Origin: Linnemannia hyalina
Lineage: Eukaryota > Mortierellomycota > Mortierellomycetes > Mortierellales > Mortierellaceae
Length of the DNA: 64,000 nt
NCBI GenBank assembly: GCA_019671135.1
Contig: JAHRHY010000006.1
Coordinates: 1,364,001 to 1,428,000, forward strand
Direction of reading: 5' to 3'
Shown here: one piece after another, positions 36,930 to 49,800 of the stretch
Numbering within the stretch: the stretch's first letter is position 1
Layout: every line of letters begins with the position of its first letter
Position numbers and translations under genes: made by a program
Notes under the pieces: model-generated
The model's input: the letters and a program-made list of their open reading frames with translations, nothing else
Told to the model about the DNA's origin: nothing
Database searches by the model: none

Positions 36930-39900
36930 CGTTGATGATTTTGTTGTTGGTGGTTGGTGGAGGAAGAGGAGTTTGGGGGGGAAGGAAGGATGAAGAAGAA
37001 GGTTAGGTGATGGCGGTGTGGAGGAAGAAGAGAGGACTAAGGAAAGGGAAAGTAAAGAGCCAAAAATGGGAAAAGGGACGAGTGCGAGCACTTTTATTTG
37101 TTTTATTTGCATGAAGAAATAACGCGCCTGGTTCAATTTGGCTCAACGGTGTGTGTGTGTGGCTTGCTTGGTTGGTTCTCTCTCTCTCTCCATTGGTATG
37201 GGCTGCGCGAAATGGGAAAGGGGCAGAGACGAAGGGAGATAAGCTCTTTTTCTGCTAAAGGTCTTCAAATGATTCAGGTACTACACATGCACACACATAC
37301 ACACATGCACACATCCACTCATACACCCATACACTCATACAAACAGCTCAGACGAACAGATGAAAGTGGCTCCTGAGTTCCTACAGTGGGGGCGTGACTC
37401 GAAGGCGAGAGCGGTAGTGGTCACTGGTCAGGGCTCAGTGTTCAGACAACGATCCAAAAGGTCAAGCCGAGAATAAACAACCTCAACTTGTTACAGTCGT
37501 ACAACCACTGACATTCGTCCATGGTCAACAAAGGCAATTCAGCTCACGGTGTTTTACTACCTAGTCTTGCTTGGTGCATGCCATTGGAGTGAAACATATC
37601 ATCGATAATGATGCCCACCACCACTCACTCACATTCCTTTATGTATCCATCCCACACCTAGTTCATCAACGTAGCCTTTGGAAGGAAGAAGCCGCTCTTA
37701 TAATATTGCCGCCAAATGCTAACAACCAGCTACACAAGGCTATCTCAAGAATGCTCAAGCAGCTACAACTCTCTGGAGGATGGTAACCAGACTTGGAGTC
37801 ACCATACAGCAGATACTTGGCGTGGATAGCTTCAAACACCATAACGTACGCCTTAAGAGGACATTCCTGATCCCTGACCCCACTCCTTTGTCCTGCGCAA
37901 AATGCAATAATCACCCACACCATGAATTCACAGAGATCCGCCTCCTCAAAATTGCCGTGAACGTCTTTTTCTTTTTTTCTCTTAGCAAAGCCGTTTCGAA
38001 ACATGACTGAGAAGGTAGACTTTGACCCAGTCAAATAAAAAAAGTTCTAGGAGTCGCGTTGGCGAGGAACAACGCATGCCCCCTTAATCCTGTTGATGGT
38101 AGGACACATAGAGTTGACTCGGATTGAAAAGAGATCTGCACATTGTGGCGGTGTGGTGTCGTTTACTCTGTGCGCCTTTTTTTTTTTTTTTTTTTTTTTT
38201 GCTCCGCCAACCTTTTGTTTGTCATTCTTTTCGAATGCGTGAACTCAAGTGGTCTGGTGTGCAACAATGAAGGATGCTCTTGGATAAAGTCAGAATTGAC
38301 CAATAGCAGGTATGGCTGAAGGAACAGGCAAAGGTTCCATCTCTCTCTCACTCTTTTACTTTTTCAGCTTCTGTTTTTTTTCCCCGCACAACTTTTTTTT
38401 TTTGTTGTTGTTGTTGATGCTGTTGAAAACCCAGCCTTGTACTTTTGAGGGCGACAACATTCCAGCTCAACTTGCACAGGTGCAGAGCTGTTCCTTTCCC
38501 CCCACGGCTTCGTCTATATACGGATGTATTAGGGTTCAACGACTCTCCACGTGAAGACAAATATACTTTGAGGAGTGAGTTATTGTAAACGAGGAAAAAA
38601 AGAGCCAAGAATGGGTGATATGAGTGTTCTATTGCCTCATGAGCTTTGTTCTCCAAGCTGCAAGGTTGCAAAAACGCACCACCATGTCCATTTGACTCTG
38701 CCCTGTTGTGCTTTGACTTTGCAGTGAAAAATGCAAGGGACTAGGCACAGGCACGAAGGATCTACATCCAAGCACTTGTGCACCTTTTGTTTGCCCTTTT
38801 CCAGTCCCTGGCTGCTAATAGGTGAGAAGCAGGACAGTGAAAAGAAAAAAGAAATGCAAGGCAAGTGGAGGGAAGAGAGAGAGGAAAGGAATGGGAGTTG
38901 GGAGTTCAGGCGTTGTCCGTGGGACCGGTAGAGCACGTTGTTAGTGCACAACGCCATTGGTCTGCCCAGTCTGGGGACCCTGAGCCGCTTTGCTCCGACT
39001 TTCTCCTACTTTTTTTTTTTTTTCTTTTGCCTTGCTCATTTTTTATTGTCTTCAATGTATTTCATACCATTCTCTCGACATCTCTTTTTTTTTTTTGCGA
39101 TATTTTTTTCACTCCGCCTTTCGCCCTTTGGACGGCACCCGATGCAGCAATGTTAATGGTGAATTGTTTTGTATACATGCACTGGCAAAACCTATGGGCT
39201 TGTCAATTGAAACCAAGGAGGAGTTCAGATTGAGAGGAGAGATATTGGTTTCTGTGTATATGTGTTGATGGTTGCGAGATTGTGAATAGGAAAGCGAATG
39301 AGAGTGAAAAGATGAAAAAGAAAACTCTTTTTCCATGTTTTTTATGTATTCTTTACGCGGACAAAATAACAGCCTGTTCCGGCGGAAAAGGCTCTGGCTT
39401 TGATGCTCAGGAGTAACAACAGCAGTCGTAGTCTGAGGCAAGAAAGAAGAGGAAAGGAAAGGGTGAGTGCGAAGAGTGAAGGGAACAAATCCATGGTCAA
39501 TGATGAATGAGGAGGAAATGTATGTCCACCACCAGAGAACAATTCGAGAATCAAGAGAAAGAACAAAGAAGGCTGACCCCGCATTATTTTCATCGGCGAT
39601 GAACCGAAAATAGAAGAAAGCACATGTAGTCAACCCGTTGCTGGTGGTCCAGCCAGCCAGGCAGTCAGGCACAAACAGCAACAGCAGCAGACCGTTTTAA
39701 TAATTTGAGCAGCCATGTGGATCAAATGGAAAGAAGTCGAGCCTGCCCTTTCTTCACCTGAGTGAGTAATAGTCCCTGTTCGATCGCACATCTCATCCTT
39801 CTCTCTTCTCTTCTCTTTTCTCTTCCTTCCTTCCTTCCTTCCTTCCCTCTCTTCCTCCTCTTCCTCTTTCTTTTTCTTCTTTCTTTCCCTCTCCTCTCTT

Positions 39901-40512
39901 CTACCCTTCCATCCTCACCTTGTCTCTCTTCCTCTCTTCTCTAATCCCACCTCCTTCCTCCTTCCTCCCTCCCTCCTCTCCCAGTCTCTGCCCTGGATCC
40001 CCTCCCTCGCTGTTAGACTCTTGGTAAGAAGCAGAAACGGTCTCCTTTTCAAAAAGGATCATACATTAGCCATCAACGCGCGCCACCACCACACACGCAG
40101 CGTTGATGCGCCCTCGGGAGACAGCGCAACGGTCGGCTCAGGAACGAAACCCCTCAAAAATGAATCACGATCACGAACGCGGGATCAGATCAGGATGACC
40201 GGACCGATCACCGAGGAAGAAGCAACTTCCGCTTCGAAACACATGCGCCCCAGGAAAAAAAGAAAGAACAGGGACGAGGCAGGCTGCCATGTGTCTGTGT
40301 GCATGCTCATTTGGGGTAAAAGGGCTGCTTCCGATCGACCAGCCTGACCTCGATGGGCAACCGCTTGTTCATCCCTTTCCGTCTCACAGTGACCCGACCT
40401 GACCTAACTGTTTTATCACATTTCGATCCCTTTTTACTTACTGCCAGTTACCAATCATACCATCTAGATCTTCCTTCGCTTCCCTTCTACATACATAATA
40501 ATCCACATCGTC
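36930..40512. other. 3.6 kb divergent intergenic region
   Basis: No gene is supported between the tubulin and carrier starts. It contains a (CA)n-like patch near 37285-37340, a T tract at 38177-38200, T-rich stretches near 39010 and 39090, and a long CT-rich tract at 39790-40010 on the carrier's sense strand. Open frames of 120-190 codons here have no recognisable domain and unlikely composition. Confidence 0.55.
38177..38200. repeat. T homopolymer, about 24 nt
   Basis: An uninterrupted T run in the tubulin/carrier intergenic region, similar in length to the tracts at 9808 and 51336. Confidence 0.8.
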
Positions 40513-42917
40513 ATGTCACAACAATCCCTCTCAAGTCCCTCCAACGAGGTCTCCAGTGAGCGTTACAAGCGCATTTTCCAAAAGTTTGCCTCTGTCGAGA
40601 AGAACGGCGAAAAGTTTATGACCAAGGACGACTTTGTCAATGCGATTGCACCCGGCGAGGACTACTCAAAGCTCCAGAAGGCCCAGTACGGCATCCTTTT
40701 CAGTGTTGCCGATCAGTCGAAGAGCGGCGTTCTGTCCATGTCTGACTTGTAAGTTGCCCAGTGACTAATTTTTTTTTTTTTTCATCTTCGTCGGCTCTCT
40801 TATTTTATTTTACCCCGCCTTTACTTTTTTGATTTCTTGATGGTTGAACACAAAAAGACTTTGTGGGTGGATATATGGATATGGACGGGTGCAATTGAGC
40901 AACTCCAGAGAGGTCCTAACCGGTTGTTGTCTCTTGCGATAAATTAGCACTGTCTTTGAGAACCTCCTCACCCGTCCCGATGCCGACTACGAGATCGCCT
41001 TCAGACTTTTTGATACCGCTGGATCAGGCAAGATCACCCGGGAACAGTTCAAGCAGATCCTCTCAGCCAACATTGGAAAGGACGCCATCCCCTTCGACTT
41101 TGAGTGCGAGTGGCTCAAGCTCTACACCGGAGGAAAGACCGCTGCTCACGAGATGCCCTACAAGGAGTTCACCCAGCTCCTCAAGGGCCTCCAGGCTGAA
41201 CGCCTTCGCCAGGCATTCAAGTACTATGATACCCAGACCAGCGGCTACATTACCCCCGACGAGTTCAAGAAGATCATGGTCGATATCGCCGGCCACAAGC
41301 TCTCCGACCACGTCCTCGATAACTTGCCTACCCTCAGCAATGTTTATGCCGGCAACAAGATTTCCTTCGCCAACGTCATGGCCTTCTACAACGTCATCCG
41401 CGAAATGGACATGGTCGAGCGTGTCGTCCGTTCCGCCGTCACCACCAGCAAGGACGGCACCATCACCAAAGCCGATTTCTTGCACACTGCCGCCAAGGAG
41501 ACCCGCTTCTCTCTCTTCACCCCCATGGAGGCCGATATCATCTTCCACTTTGCTGGCCTTGAGAACGCCTCAGGCAAGTTGACCCTCCGCGATTTCTTCC
41601 GCCTCCTCGAGTCCAAGTGGGAGCACGCCGCCCCCGTCGCTGCCCCCGCCCAGCAGCCCGAGATCAAGCACGGCGTCATGCACGACTTGTTGAAGGGATC
41701 ATGTAAGTTTCACATACCAATATTTTCCCGCGGATCCCTATTATTGCTACCTTATTCTTCTCGACCTAATCAGATACCACTCCTTGACATTCAATAGACG
41801 GTTTCTTGCTGGGATCCATCAGTGGAGCTGTTGGTGCAACTGTTGTCTACCCTATCGATCTTGTCAAGACCCGCATGCAGAACCAGCGTTCCAAGGTCGT
41901 TGGTGAGCTCTTGTACAAGAACTCCATCGACTGCTTCAGGAAGGTCATCAAGAACGAGGGCGCCTTGGGCTTGTACCGCGGTCTTGGCCCTCAGTTGGTT
42001 GTAAGTCTCCTTTTCTTTTTCCATGATACTGATAAAAATGAATATGTAGTGATTGCCTGACTGGCACATGAGATTGACACTTGCCGATGTTATTTCTAAT
42101 TACTGAACTGTAGGGTGTTGCTCCAGAGAAGGCTATCAAGTTGACCATGAACGACTTTGTCAGAAGAAACCTTACCGACAAGAACGGAGACATCACGTTC
42201 ACCGCCGAGTTGATTGCTGGAGGTGTTGCTGGAGGTTCGCAGGTCGTCTTCACCAACCCCCTGGAAATTGTCAAGATTCGTCTTCAGGTCGCCGGTGAGG
42301 CCGCAAAGTCCTTGGAAGCTCCTCGCCCCGGTGCCATCGCCATTGTCCGCAACCTCGGAATCATTGGTCTTTACAAGGGAGCTAGCGCTTGCTTGCTCCG
42401 TGATATCCCCTTCTCTGCCATCTACTTCCCTGTCTACGCTCACTTGAAGAAGGATCTCTTCCACGAGGGTCCCGACCACCGCCTGGCCATCAGCGAGTTG
42501 TTGATCGCCGGTGCCGTTGCCGGTATGCCCGCCGCCTACTTCACTACCCCTGCTGATGTCATCAAGACCCGTCTCCAGGTCGAGGCCAAGAAGGGCCAGA
42601 GCAGTTACAACGGTATCAGAGATGCCGCACGGAAAATCTACGCTGAGGAGGGTTTCCGCGCCTTCTTCAAGGGAGGTCCCGCCCGTATCTTCCGTTCATC
42701 ACCCCAGTTTGGTACCACCTTGATGGTTTACGAGGTTCTCCAGCGTGCCTTCCCCTTCGATGGCCCTGCTGCCTCTACATTGACTCATGTCGCTGCCCCT
42801 GCTGAGGACTTGAGCTACCTCCAGTCCAAGAACGCGCTCAAGATCCTTTTGGACGTCCACTACAAGTTTGGCATTGTCCCCTCCAATGTCAGCATTCCTG
42901 GTGTTGCCCGCGCATAG
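40513..42917 (+). CDS. Mitochondrial aspartate/glutamate carrier with EF-hands
   Basis: An inner-membrane carrier that exchanges mitochondrial aspartate for cytosolic glutamate plus a proton in the malate-aspartate shuttle. Four exons (40513-40748, 40948-41702, 41798-42000, 42114-42917) give 666 codons (665 aa). Residues 1-320 form an EF-hand domain resembling animal aralar/citrin, with loops '[12 protein letters not shown]', '[12 protein letters not shown]' and '[12 protein letters not shown]'. Residues 330-620 are three mitochondrial-carrier repeats with [17 protein letters not shown] and [11 protein letters not shown]-terminal extension of about 45 residues also occurs in the animal proteins. 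Yeast Agc1 has a long N-terminus but no recognisable calcium-binding hands, so this form is animal-like. A pyrimidine-rich tract lies upstream (39790-40010), and the ATG follows a CATCGTC context. Confidence 0.95.
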
Positions 42918-43810
42918 TTCATCTAGATTTTATGACTATTTCCCATTTTCATTTTCATTTTCATTTTTTTTTCTTAGTGTAGAGTAGAACGACTTTCATG
43001 AACATACAAAACATAGACGCCATGCTGGCAAAAAGACAATTGGGCAAGTGAATGGTGTGTATGTGAACACACGTTTAGGCGGCGCGAACTGGGCACAAGC
43101 AATGGTATGGTGATCGTAGGAGCACGACACCTAGCCAATCATGATTTATGGCGCATCTACAACTGGTCGTACCTGAAAAATGGTTTTGCTGTTCCTGCAG
43201 GCACCAGCACCACCGTGATGCCATTGTTCCTGGATACAGGAATCAATGAAAGAGTAGTAAGAGGTTACCAAGTTACCCGTTTTCAGCCCCTATTTCGCCT
43301 TTTCTTTTTGTGTGTCCTCATGGACCCCTTTTTGTTACTTGCTTGGTCCTCTCCGTCACCCCCCTCTTCCCTTTGGACGCAGCAGCAGGGCAGATGATCC
43401 TCGATGATGCACAACGACCGCACATCACCCCTTTTTTTTTCTATCAAAGCTATTCTCGCTCCCTCGTGCCTTGTTTTTGCTCCTGCTCGAGTCATCGCTC
43501 CACTTCCCTTTGAAGTGGCCGATGAGGAATCAGATTGCACCTCAAGCACATCTTGTCTTCTCACTCCTTCTCTTCATTAATTCATTCATTCATTCATTCA
43601 TTCGTTCACTACCCCTCTTCTTCCATTCATTCATTGCTCCCTCTACTTCACCGAACTAGCAGACAAAGTATATACCCTAAAACTCCCTCACACTTTCTCA
43701 CCTACTTCTCGCCCTCTCCACACCACCTGCTTACCACATTCACTCACTCACTCACTCACTCGCTATCAACACCCTACTCCCACAGTTTGTTAGCCGCTAT
43801 TTTGCCCTTG
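42918..43810 (+). other. Intergenic region, carrier / lipid kinase
   Basis: About 890 bp between two genes on the same strand. A TTTTCA-type repeat follows the carrier stop (about 42945-42970). An ATTC tetranucleotide repeat (43575-43605) and a CTCA repeat (43740-43760) sit in the CT-rich leader of the kinase. No gene was seen. Confidence 0.55.
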
Positions 43811-46800
43811 ATGTGGACATTTGTCTGGTTCCTGATCGGACTCCTCACCGGTCTGGCCTTTGCCTTCCATTCTTCCTCCTCCTCAGCACTTCAACAACGA
43901 CTTGCTTCTCTCACAACGTAAGAAACAAGAAATAATCCTGAGTTGGAATTTTTATCAGAGCAAAGCAGGGTGCACGTTTGCTGACACAGACATGACTTTT
44001 CTTTTATTTCTCCACCTTTTTTTTGTTTGTGGACCCGACTCAGCCAAGGTGTGACAACACAAGACAGGAAAGCAAACGGTTCTGATCGCGACAAGACATC
44101 AGATACCACTTCAAAAACTACAACCGCAACATCATCTTCAACGACAGCAGCACAACAAACGATTGCAGACCCTCTTACCGACAAAAGGTTTCCAGGAACA
44201 ACCACAACTGGACCACAACAGGGTCGGCGCCAACGAGTCGTGGTGGAATCGGACCCACTACATGCCTCGGACCTGATCACGGCCGCTGCTGTAACAAAGA
44301 AGCCCCTAAAGTCGACAGGGGCTAACGGCAGGAACGGGAAAACTGGTCGAGGTAGTCTTCGGAGGAGAGTTGGTCTCGGAGCAGGAGTGCCAGGCGGGTC
44401 CTTGTTGTCATCGTCATCCAAAGGAGAAAGAGACGACCACGACATAGCACTACAGAACGGAGGACGAGCGTCAAATTCTCATTGCACAACTCTAGCAATC
44501 AGTACTACTATTCCAGGCGCTCTTCCTCCAACGTTTACAACGACCACAACAACAACGTCAAGGAACCAGGTCTCGTCCAGGATAAAAACATCATCTGCAA
44601 CGGCTACTGCTGTTATTGCCCCTGCTGTGCCAGAGACACCAACGGCCATGGACTCGATACCGATGGATGCAGAGTCACGGTGGAGGGATCATCATATGAA
44701 ACGACAATGGGCGCAGTCATTGCTCGTGGAATCGATGGAGCCCGTTCTTTCGCGGCACTTGCGACATGCTATCAAGTCGGTCCTTCATTTCACCAACGTC
44801 GGGCCAGAGATCATGGACTTAAAGGGGTCGGCCCCAGGGTTGAGTCATCACTGGCGAGATTCATTTGCGGCGCCCATGGTCTTCCCACCAAGAGTTATTC
44901 CTCAGTCTTCCTCTCTGAGTAGCTCTATCCAAATCAACCATCAGGCCAGCACTCCTGTCACAGCAACACCTACACAGGCAACACATCAACTGCCCTTCGT
45001 GTCATCATCTCACGCTACCTCTACAAGGACGACAACGACGGAGCATATTCGGATACCAACCTCCCAGCAGCGGACGAGGTCCGCCAGTATCAACTCGCTG
45101 TCACAGTTATTGGAGGCGCAACTGACAGGACAAGCTCAACGTCGCTCAAGGGATCTTTCAATATCTTCAAGAGCATCGGAGGTGGCGACGACGGCGCCTT
45201 CAGCCATCTCGACACAAAAGAGCAGAGATGCTTCGTCTTCTTCGGTCGCCTCGGCTACTATTGTGGTTCGTGGGTTCACGTCGACGGCTTCGACTCATCA
45301 TACCCAGACCGCCACGGCGGAGGAGGCAAAGTCGAAGAGTACTATGATGGTGGAGGCAGATGACATCTCGGAGATCGACCTTGGACTGAGCGAGAGTTTA
45401 TTGCAGCATTCCACGGGGTCGTCTTTGCTGAACGGTGCTGCCACTATCGCCACAGTCGCCACTCTCTCCACCACTGCTATTGATACTCCTGACAGCCAAC
45501 CAGCGACTTTGCAATCTTCCAACGAGCATGAAGTCGACTCACACCAGACTGGAAGAACACAGGAGTACGCTCACGAATCAAATTTCGGATCTAACCCCAA
45601 CGGCAACAGCATCGATAACTCAGCGGAGAAAGGCATCATGCCTTCAAAACCTCGTCATTCTCGGTTATGGAGCAAGATGCGAAAGACTTTCTACGGAGAT
45701 TCGAAGCAGGAGCAGCAGCAGGAGAGCCCCCGAAACACCATTTACCTCACTTCAGGAGCAGTAGCAGCAGGAGGATTCACAGCCCGTTCCATGTCCGACA
45801 ACCACCTATTAGCCTCCTCATCCAGACCCGTCTCAACCTCATCCACATCTTCCTCCAACAACGCCGCCATGCTGCCGTCCTTCAGCAGCAGCGTCCTCAG
45901 TGTCCTGAGTGAAGACCAGATGTCACTCCAGAAGGAACTCCAAAGAACGCCGATGACGTCCAAAGCCTCTGTGGGCGCGTTCGAAACACCCCCCGAGACG
46001 GCGCCCAACTCACCTAATCAAACCCCGACATCCCCAACGACACGCTCCAGATTTGGGTTCCATCACAACTTGCCGGGTCTGGCGAGACGGTCGTCAATCA
46101 AGAGCCCTGCAGCAGCGGCAGAAGTCACGACCGCAGAGTCAAGGGTCAGCCAGTTCATGTATGCCGGTCAAATGGCACCCCCCGATTCATCAATAACCAC
46201 TCCTCGCTCTCGCGTCCAGTCAGCTTCGTTCTCTGGAGGAGTATCTATCATCAACACGGCAGATGGTCTGGGAGGAGGACAAGGAATGCCCTTGATGGAT
46301 CTCAGTCTCCACGGCGACCACTTTTCGACACCCAACGCTGTCGAGCGTTCGAATTTCAAATCCGCCCTGCTCAAACCTTCAGCAGAGATCTCGGACCCGG
46401 ACTCGACACCCAAGCAACTTGGACGGTCAAAGTCGTCATCGGCTGCGCACCGGCGTGAGATGAGGCAACAGCCCATGAGTCCTACAGGGTCGGGATCAAA
46501 GGAGTCAGAGTCGTCATATCAGGACGGGGAGCAATTCTTGACAGCCCATCGTCGATTCCGAGAGTTTGGAGTACTGTCTCCACCACAAGAGAGTCCGCTC
46601 CAGGATGGTATCTCTCTAGACTTGCCATTGAGAAAAAATGAAGAGTCCATCGTTCCTTCCTCACCACCTACCAGTATTGCATGGAGCGGGAACCGCACTC
46701 GGCACTCAACTGCAACATCTCCATATCAACCATCAGCATTGTCACCAGACGGACGACCTCTCTCGCCCTCTCAGATGCTCAGTGGCTCGAGCGACGTTCT

Positions 46801-49800
46801 CCCAGAGCAGTCGAAGCAGGACCGACGCAAGTCTGCGATAAGCTTTGGGGGTTACTTCTCTAACCCTTCGGCGGTTGCCAACAGACGAACGAGAGATTTG
46901 ACGGGGCACTCGATCTCGGGATTGGAGACTGACGCTCAAGGAGAGATTATTCATCTCCGACGGACTTCCTTTTTTGACAAGGCTTCGCCACCGACTTTGT
47001 CTTCGCTCGCCTCGATGATACAAACGAACTTGCCTTCGCTGTCGCAGAGTCTTGGGAGTGGTGGTGGTGGTGGCACGGACTCGCCCTCGATTTCTCGATC
47101 GCCTAGTAAATCTTCAGGACTCCCGCAGGACCAGAGACCTCTCCTTCAAGGACGCCCTTCACTCACAAAGAAGGGCACTACTACTACCGCGACCACAGCC
47201 ACATCAGAGATCGACAGTTCAAAGGCGATAAAAATCACCCCGCGCGACCTTACCAAGAGAAAAATGACACCTCTCAAGATCACCACCCCTTTACACCTCT
47301 CAGGCGTCCAAAGCCTTCCCTCCCCCATATTCCTCCCTCCACTCAGTGCAACCATCCCACGACCTCTTGGCTCTTCAACATTCGCATTCGCGCCCCTAGA
47401 CCGATACTTCTTCAACGTCGAACAAGTTCATGAATGGAACATCCCAAGCTACGGACGCGTAAAGTTCACCGACCATGCGCCCCTCGTCTTTCACGCCATC
47501 CGGGAACGGTTCCGGTACACACAAGCGGATATGGATGAGGCGTTGTCGTTGCCCATGACGGTGATGAGGACCCCCGGGAAATCGGATGCCATTTTCTTTG
47601 CGTCGCATAATCATGGGCGGTTCTTGCTCAAGACGCTTCGGGGCGCGGAGCCGGATAACTTGAAGGGGTTCTTGGGAGATTATTTGGCGCATATTCAAAA
47701 GTATCCTAATACGCTGTTACCGAGATACCTGGGGATGTATACTTTTGAGAAGGTGGCGGGGGCCAAGCTGGGAGCTGGAACGGGAGCGAGTGGAGGTGAC
47801 GGAACTGGACTTTCTGGTGCCGGAGTGGGTTTTGGTGGCGACAGGGAGGGTACCGGACTAGGAGGACTAGGAGCAGGAGCAGGATCAGCGAGGAACAAAA
47901 GCGACGCGACTGCGGCTCAGCACCTCCACATGAACGGGACACTCCTCTCTGCTGGAAGAGACGACGGTCTGCCGTCCAAGGTTGTCGTCGTAGTCCTGGC
48001 CAACGTCTTTGACACTCCCGAGGTTGTCCATGAGCGATACGATTTCAAAGGTTCCAATGTCGGTCGGAGGACCCTTCCTGTCGACGGAGTCCCTTCTGTC
48101 CGTGACAGTCGGTTGATGAACCCTATCGCACCGGACTTGCAATCGCCACCACGTGCATCGATGGAGAAGGATTCAGGATGGAGTGATTTTGCGCATCGTC
48201 ATGCTCACTTGCGGAACCACCACCTCGGCACGAGTGAGAGCAGATCTTCATCCATGTACTATGAGCCGAGGAGTGATCCAATTTACCCTCACGTGCAGTC
48301 TGGAGGACTTGCTGGGGGTGGCGGCGATGGTACAGCAGGGGCGACGACGGATATCAGCCATTTGACGTTGAAGGAAGTCGATTTCCAAAACAGAATCTTT
48401 ACAGGCGAGACACAGCTCATCCATCTCGGATCTACTCGCAAGGCCCAGGTTCTTGCCCAGCTTGAGGAAGATACAACGCTTCTCCGCAAACATGGTTTCA
48501 TGGACTACAGGTAACCCCCCCCCCCCCCCCAAAAAAAAAAAAAAAAGACGTTGACAAGTTATTATTGTTTGCATGGTCAGCATTGTTCATTTCATGATTA
48601 CTAATACTGGTGGTCCACCTTTTCTTTGCAATCATATTTTCTTAGTATGCTGGTGGGTATCCGGATCATCCCAAAGCGTCCCGTCGAGCAAGAAGAGGAG
48701 GAGGAGGACGAAGAGCCACAGATCTATTCGTCACCAGATTCCAGCCGCAGAGGATCTCTTTCCTCACGAGGATCAGATGCCGACGACAGCAACCTGGATT
48801 CGGATAACGAGGGTGACCATCGCAGTGACTCCCTTCACGGCTCCTTGAACGGCAGTGAGGCCAACAACAGCAACATCAGCAGGAAATCAGAGCCCCAACG
48901 CGAGATTGAAGAAGCTCTAGACAGGATCTGGAGGTTTATTAGTTTTTCGGAGGAGCGGTTGGTGTTCTTGAAGGGGCTAGGCGAGAAGGCTCAGGAGGCT
49001 TTCCGAGACGTGTATTCGTTTGGGGAGGTTATTGTTTCTGGTGGTCAAGTAGCTTCGCCGTCTTCTGCGGCCGCCAAGTCAGATGGTATTGACGCGTCGA
49101 CAGCGAATCGTGCGGCGGGTAAGTCTGGATCCAGGAAAGATTCAAAGAAGGAGAGCAAGAGCCGTGCGCCGCCACCAGAGGTCGAGCTCACAGCCGTAAA
49201 GTCGTCAAAGCACCATCACCATTCGCGGAAGCACAAGGATCGTCAGCAGCAGCAGGAGGTGAAAGAAGCCAAGCCCCGTCGGCCCTTGTTCGACGACGAC
49301 GACGACAATAACGATAACGACAATCTAAACCCAGATTCGTTCCAAACAGTCCGGTACAAGCCCAGGACCGACAGCCATTCGTCCACCCGACCAAAGCTCT
49401 CCATCTTGATCGACCCTTCAGCAACAGGAACTGGAGCACCAAGAAGCAAGAGGCCTTCCTTGGATACGCCTCGACACCAGAGTATGCCAGGAGGGCTTCC
49501 GAACTTACCAAATTCTGCGCCTCTACCACCAGTTGGAGCGGCTGCAGCCTCACGGCTGTATTCTTCGCCGCCTTACCAACAAACCCAGTTCCCGCATCAC
49601 CAAACCGGCACCACTTCAGACACCCACCCAGCAGGCAACATGCAGGACCCGACAATCTGGTCCCATGGAGTCCCCAGTCTGGGTCTGCCTGACGGGTATG
49701 AGGTCGTCTACTACTTTGGCCTCATTGACGTCCTCCAAAAGTACAACCTCGTCAAGTGGCTCGAGCGCAACATCAAAGGCGCCAATGTTCGTCTCCTCGG

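Noticed and set aside
37666..38034. 122-codon open frame on the minus strand in the tubulin/carrier gap
   Set aside because: No recognisable domain, no splice context, composition like random open frame; reported only as intergenic.
38520..38560. Possible tRNA B box (GGTTCAAC)
   Set aside because: No matching A box or cloverleaf arms could be built around it.
39109..39681. 190-codon open frame on the minus strand
   Set aside because: Composition dominated by F, S and L from T-rich simple sequence; no domain seen.
43575..43765. Short tandem repeats (ATTC, CTCA) as a possible CRISPR-like or mobile element signature
   Set aside because: Simple microsatellites without spacers, terminal repeats or coding capacity.
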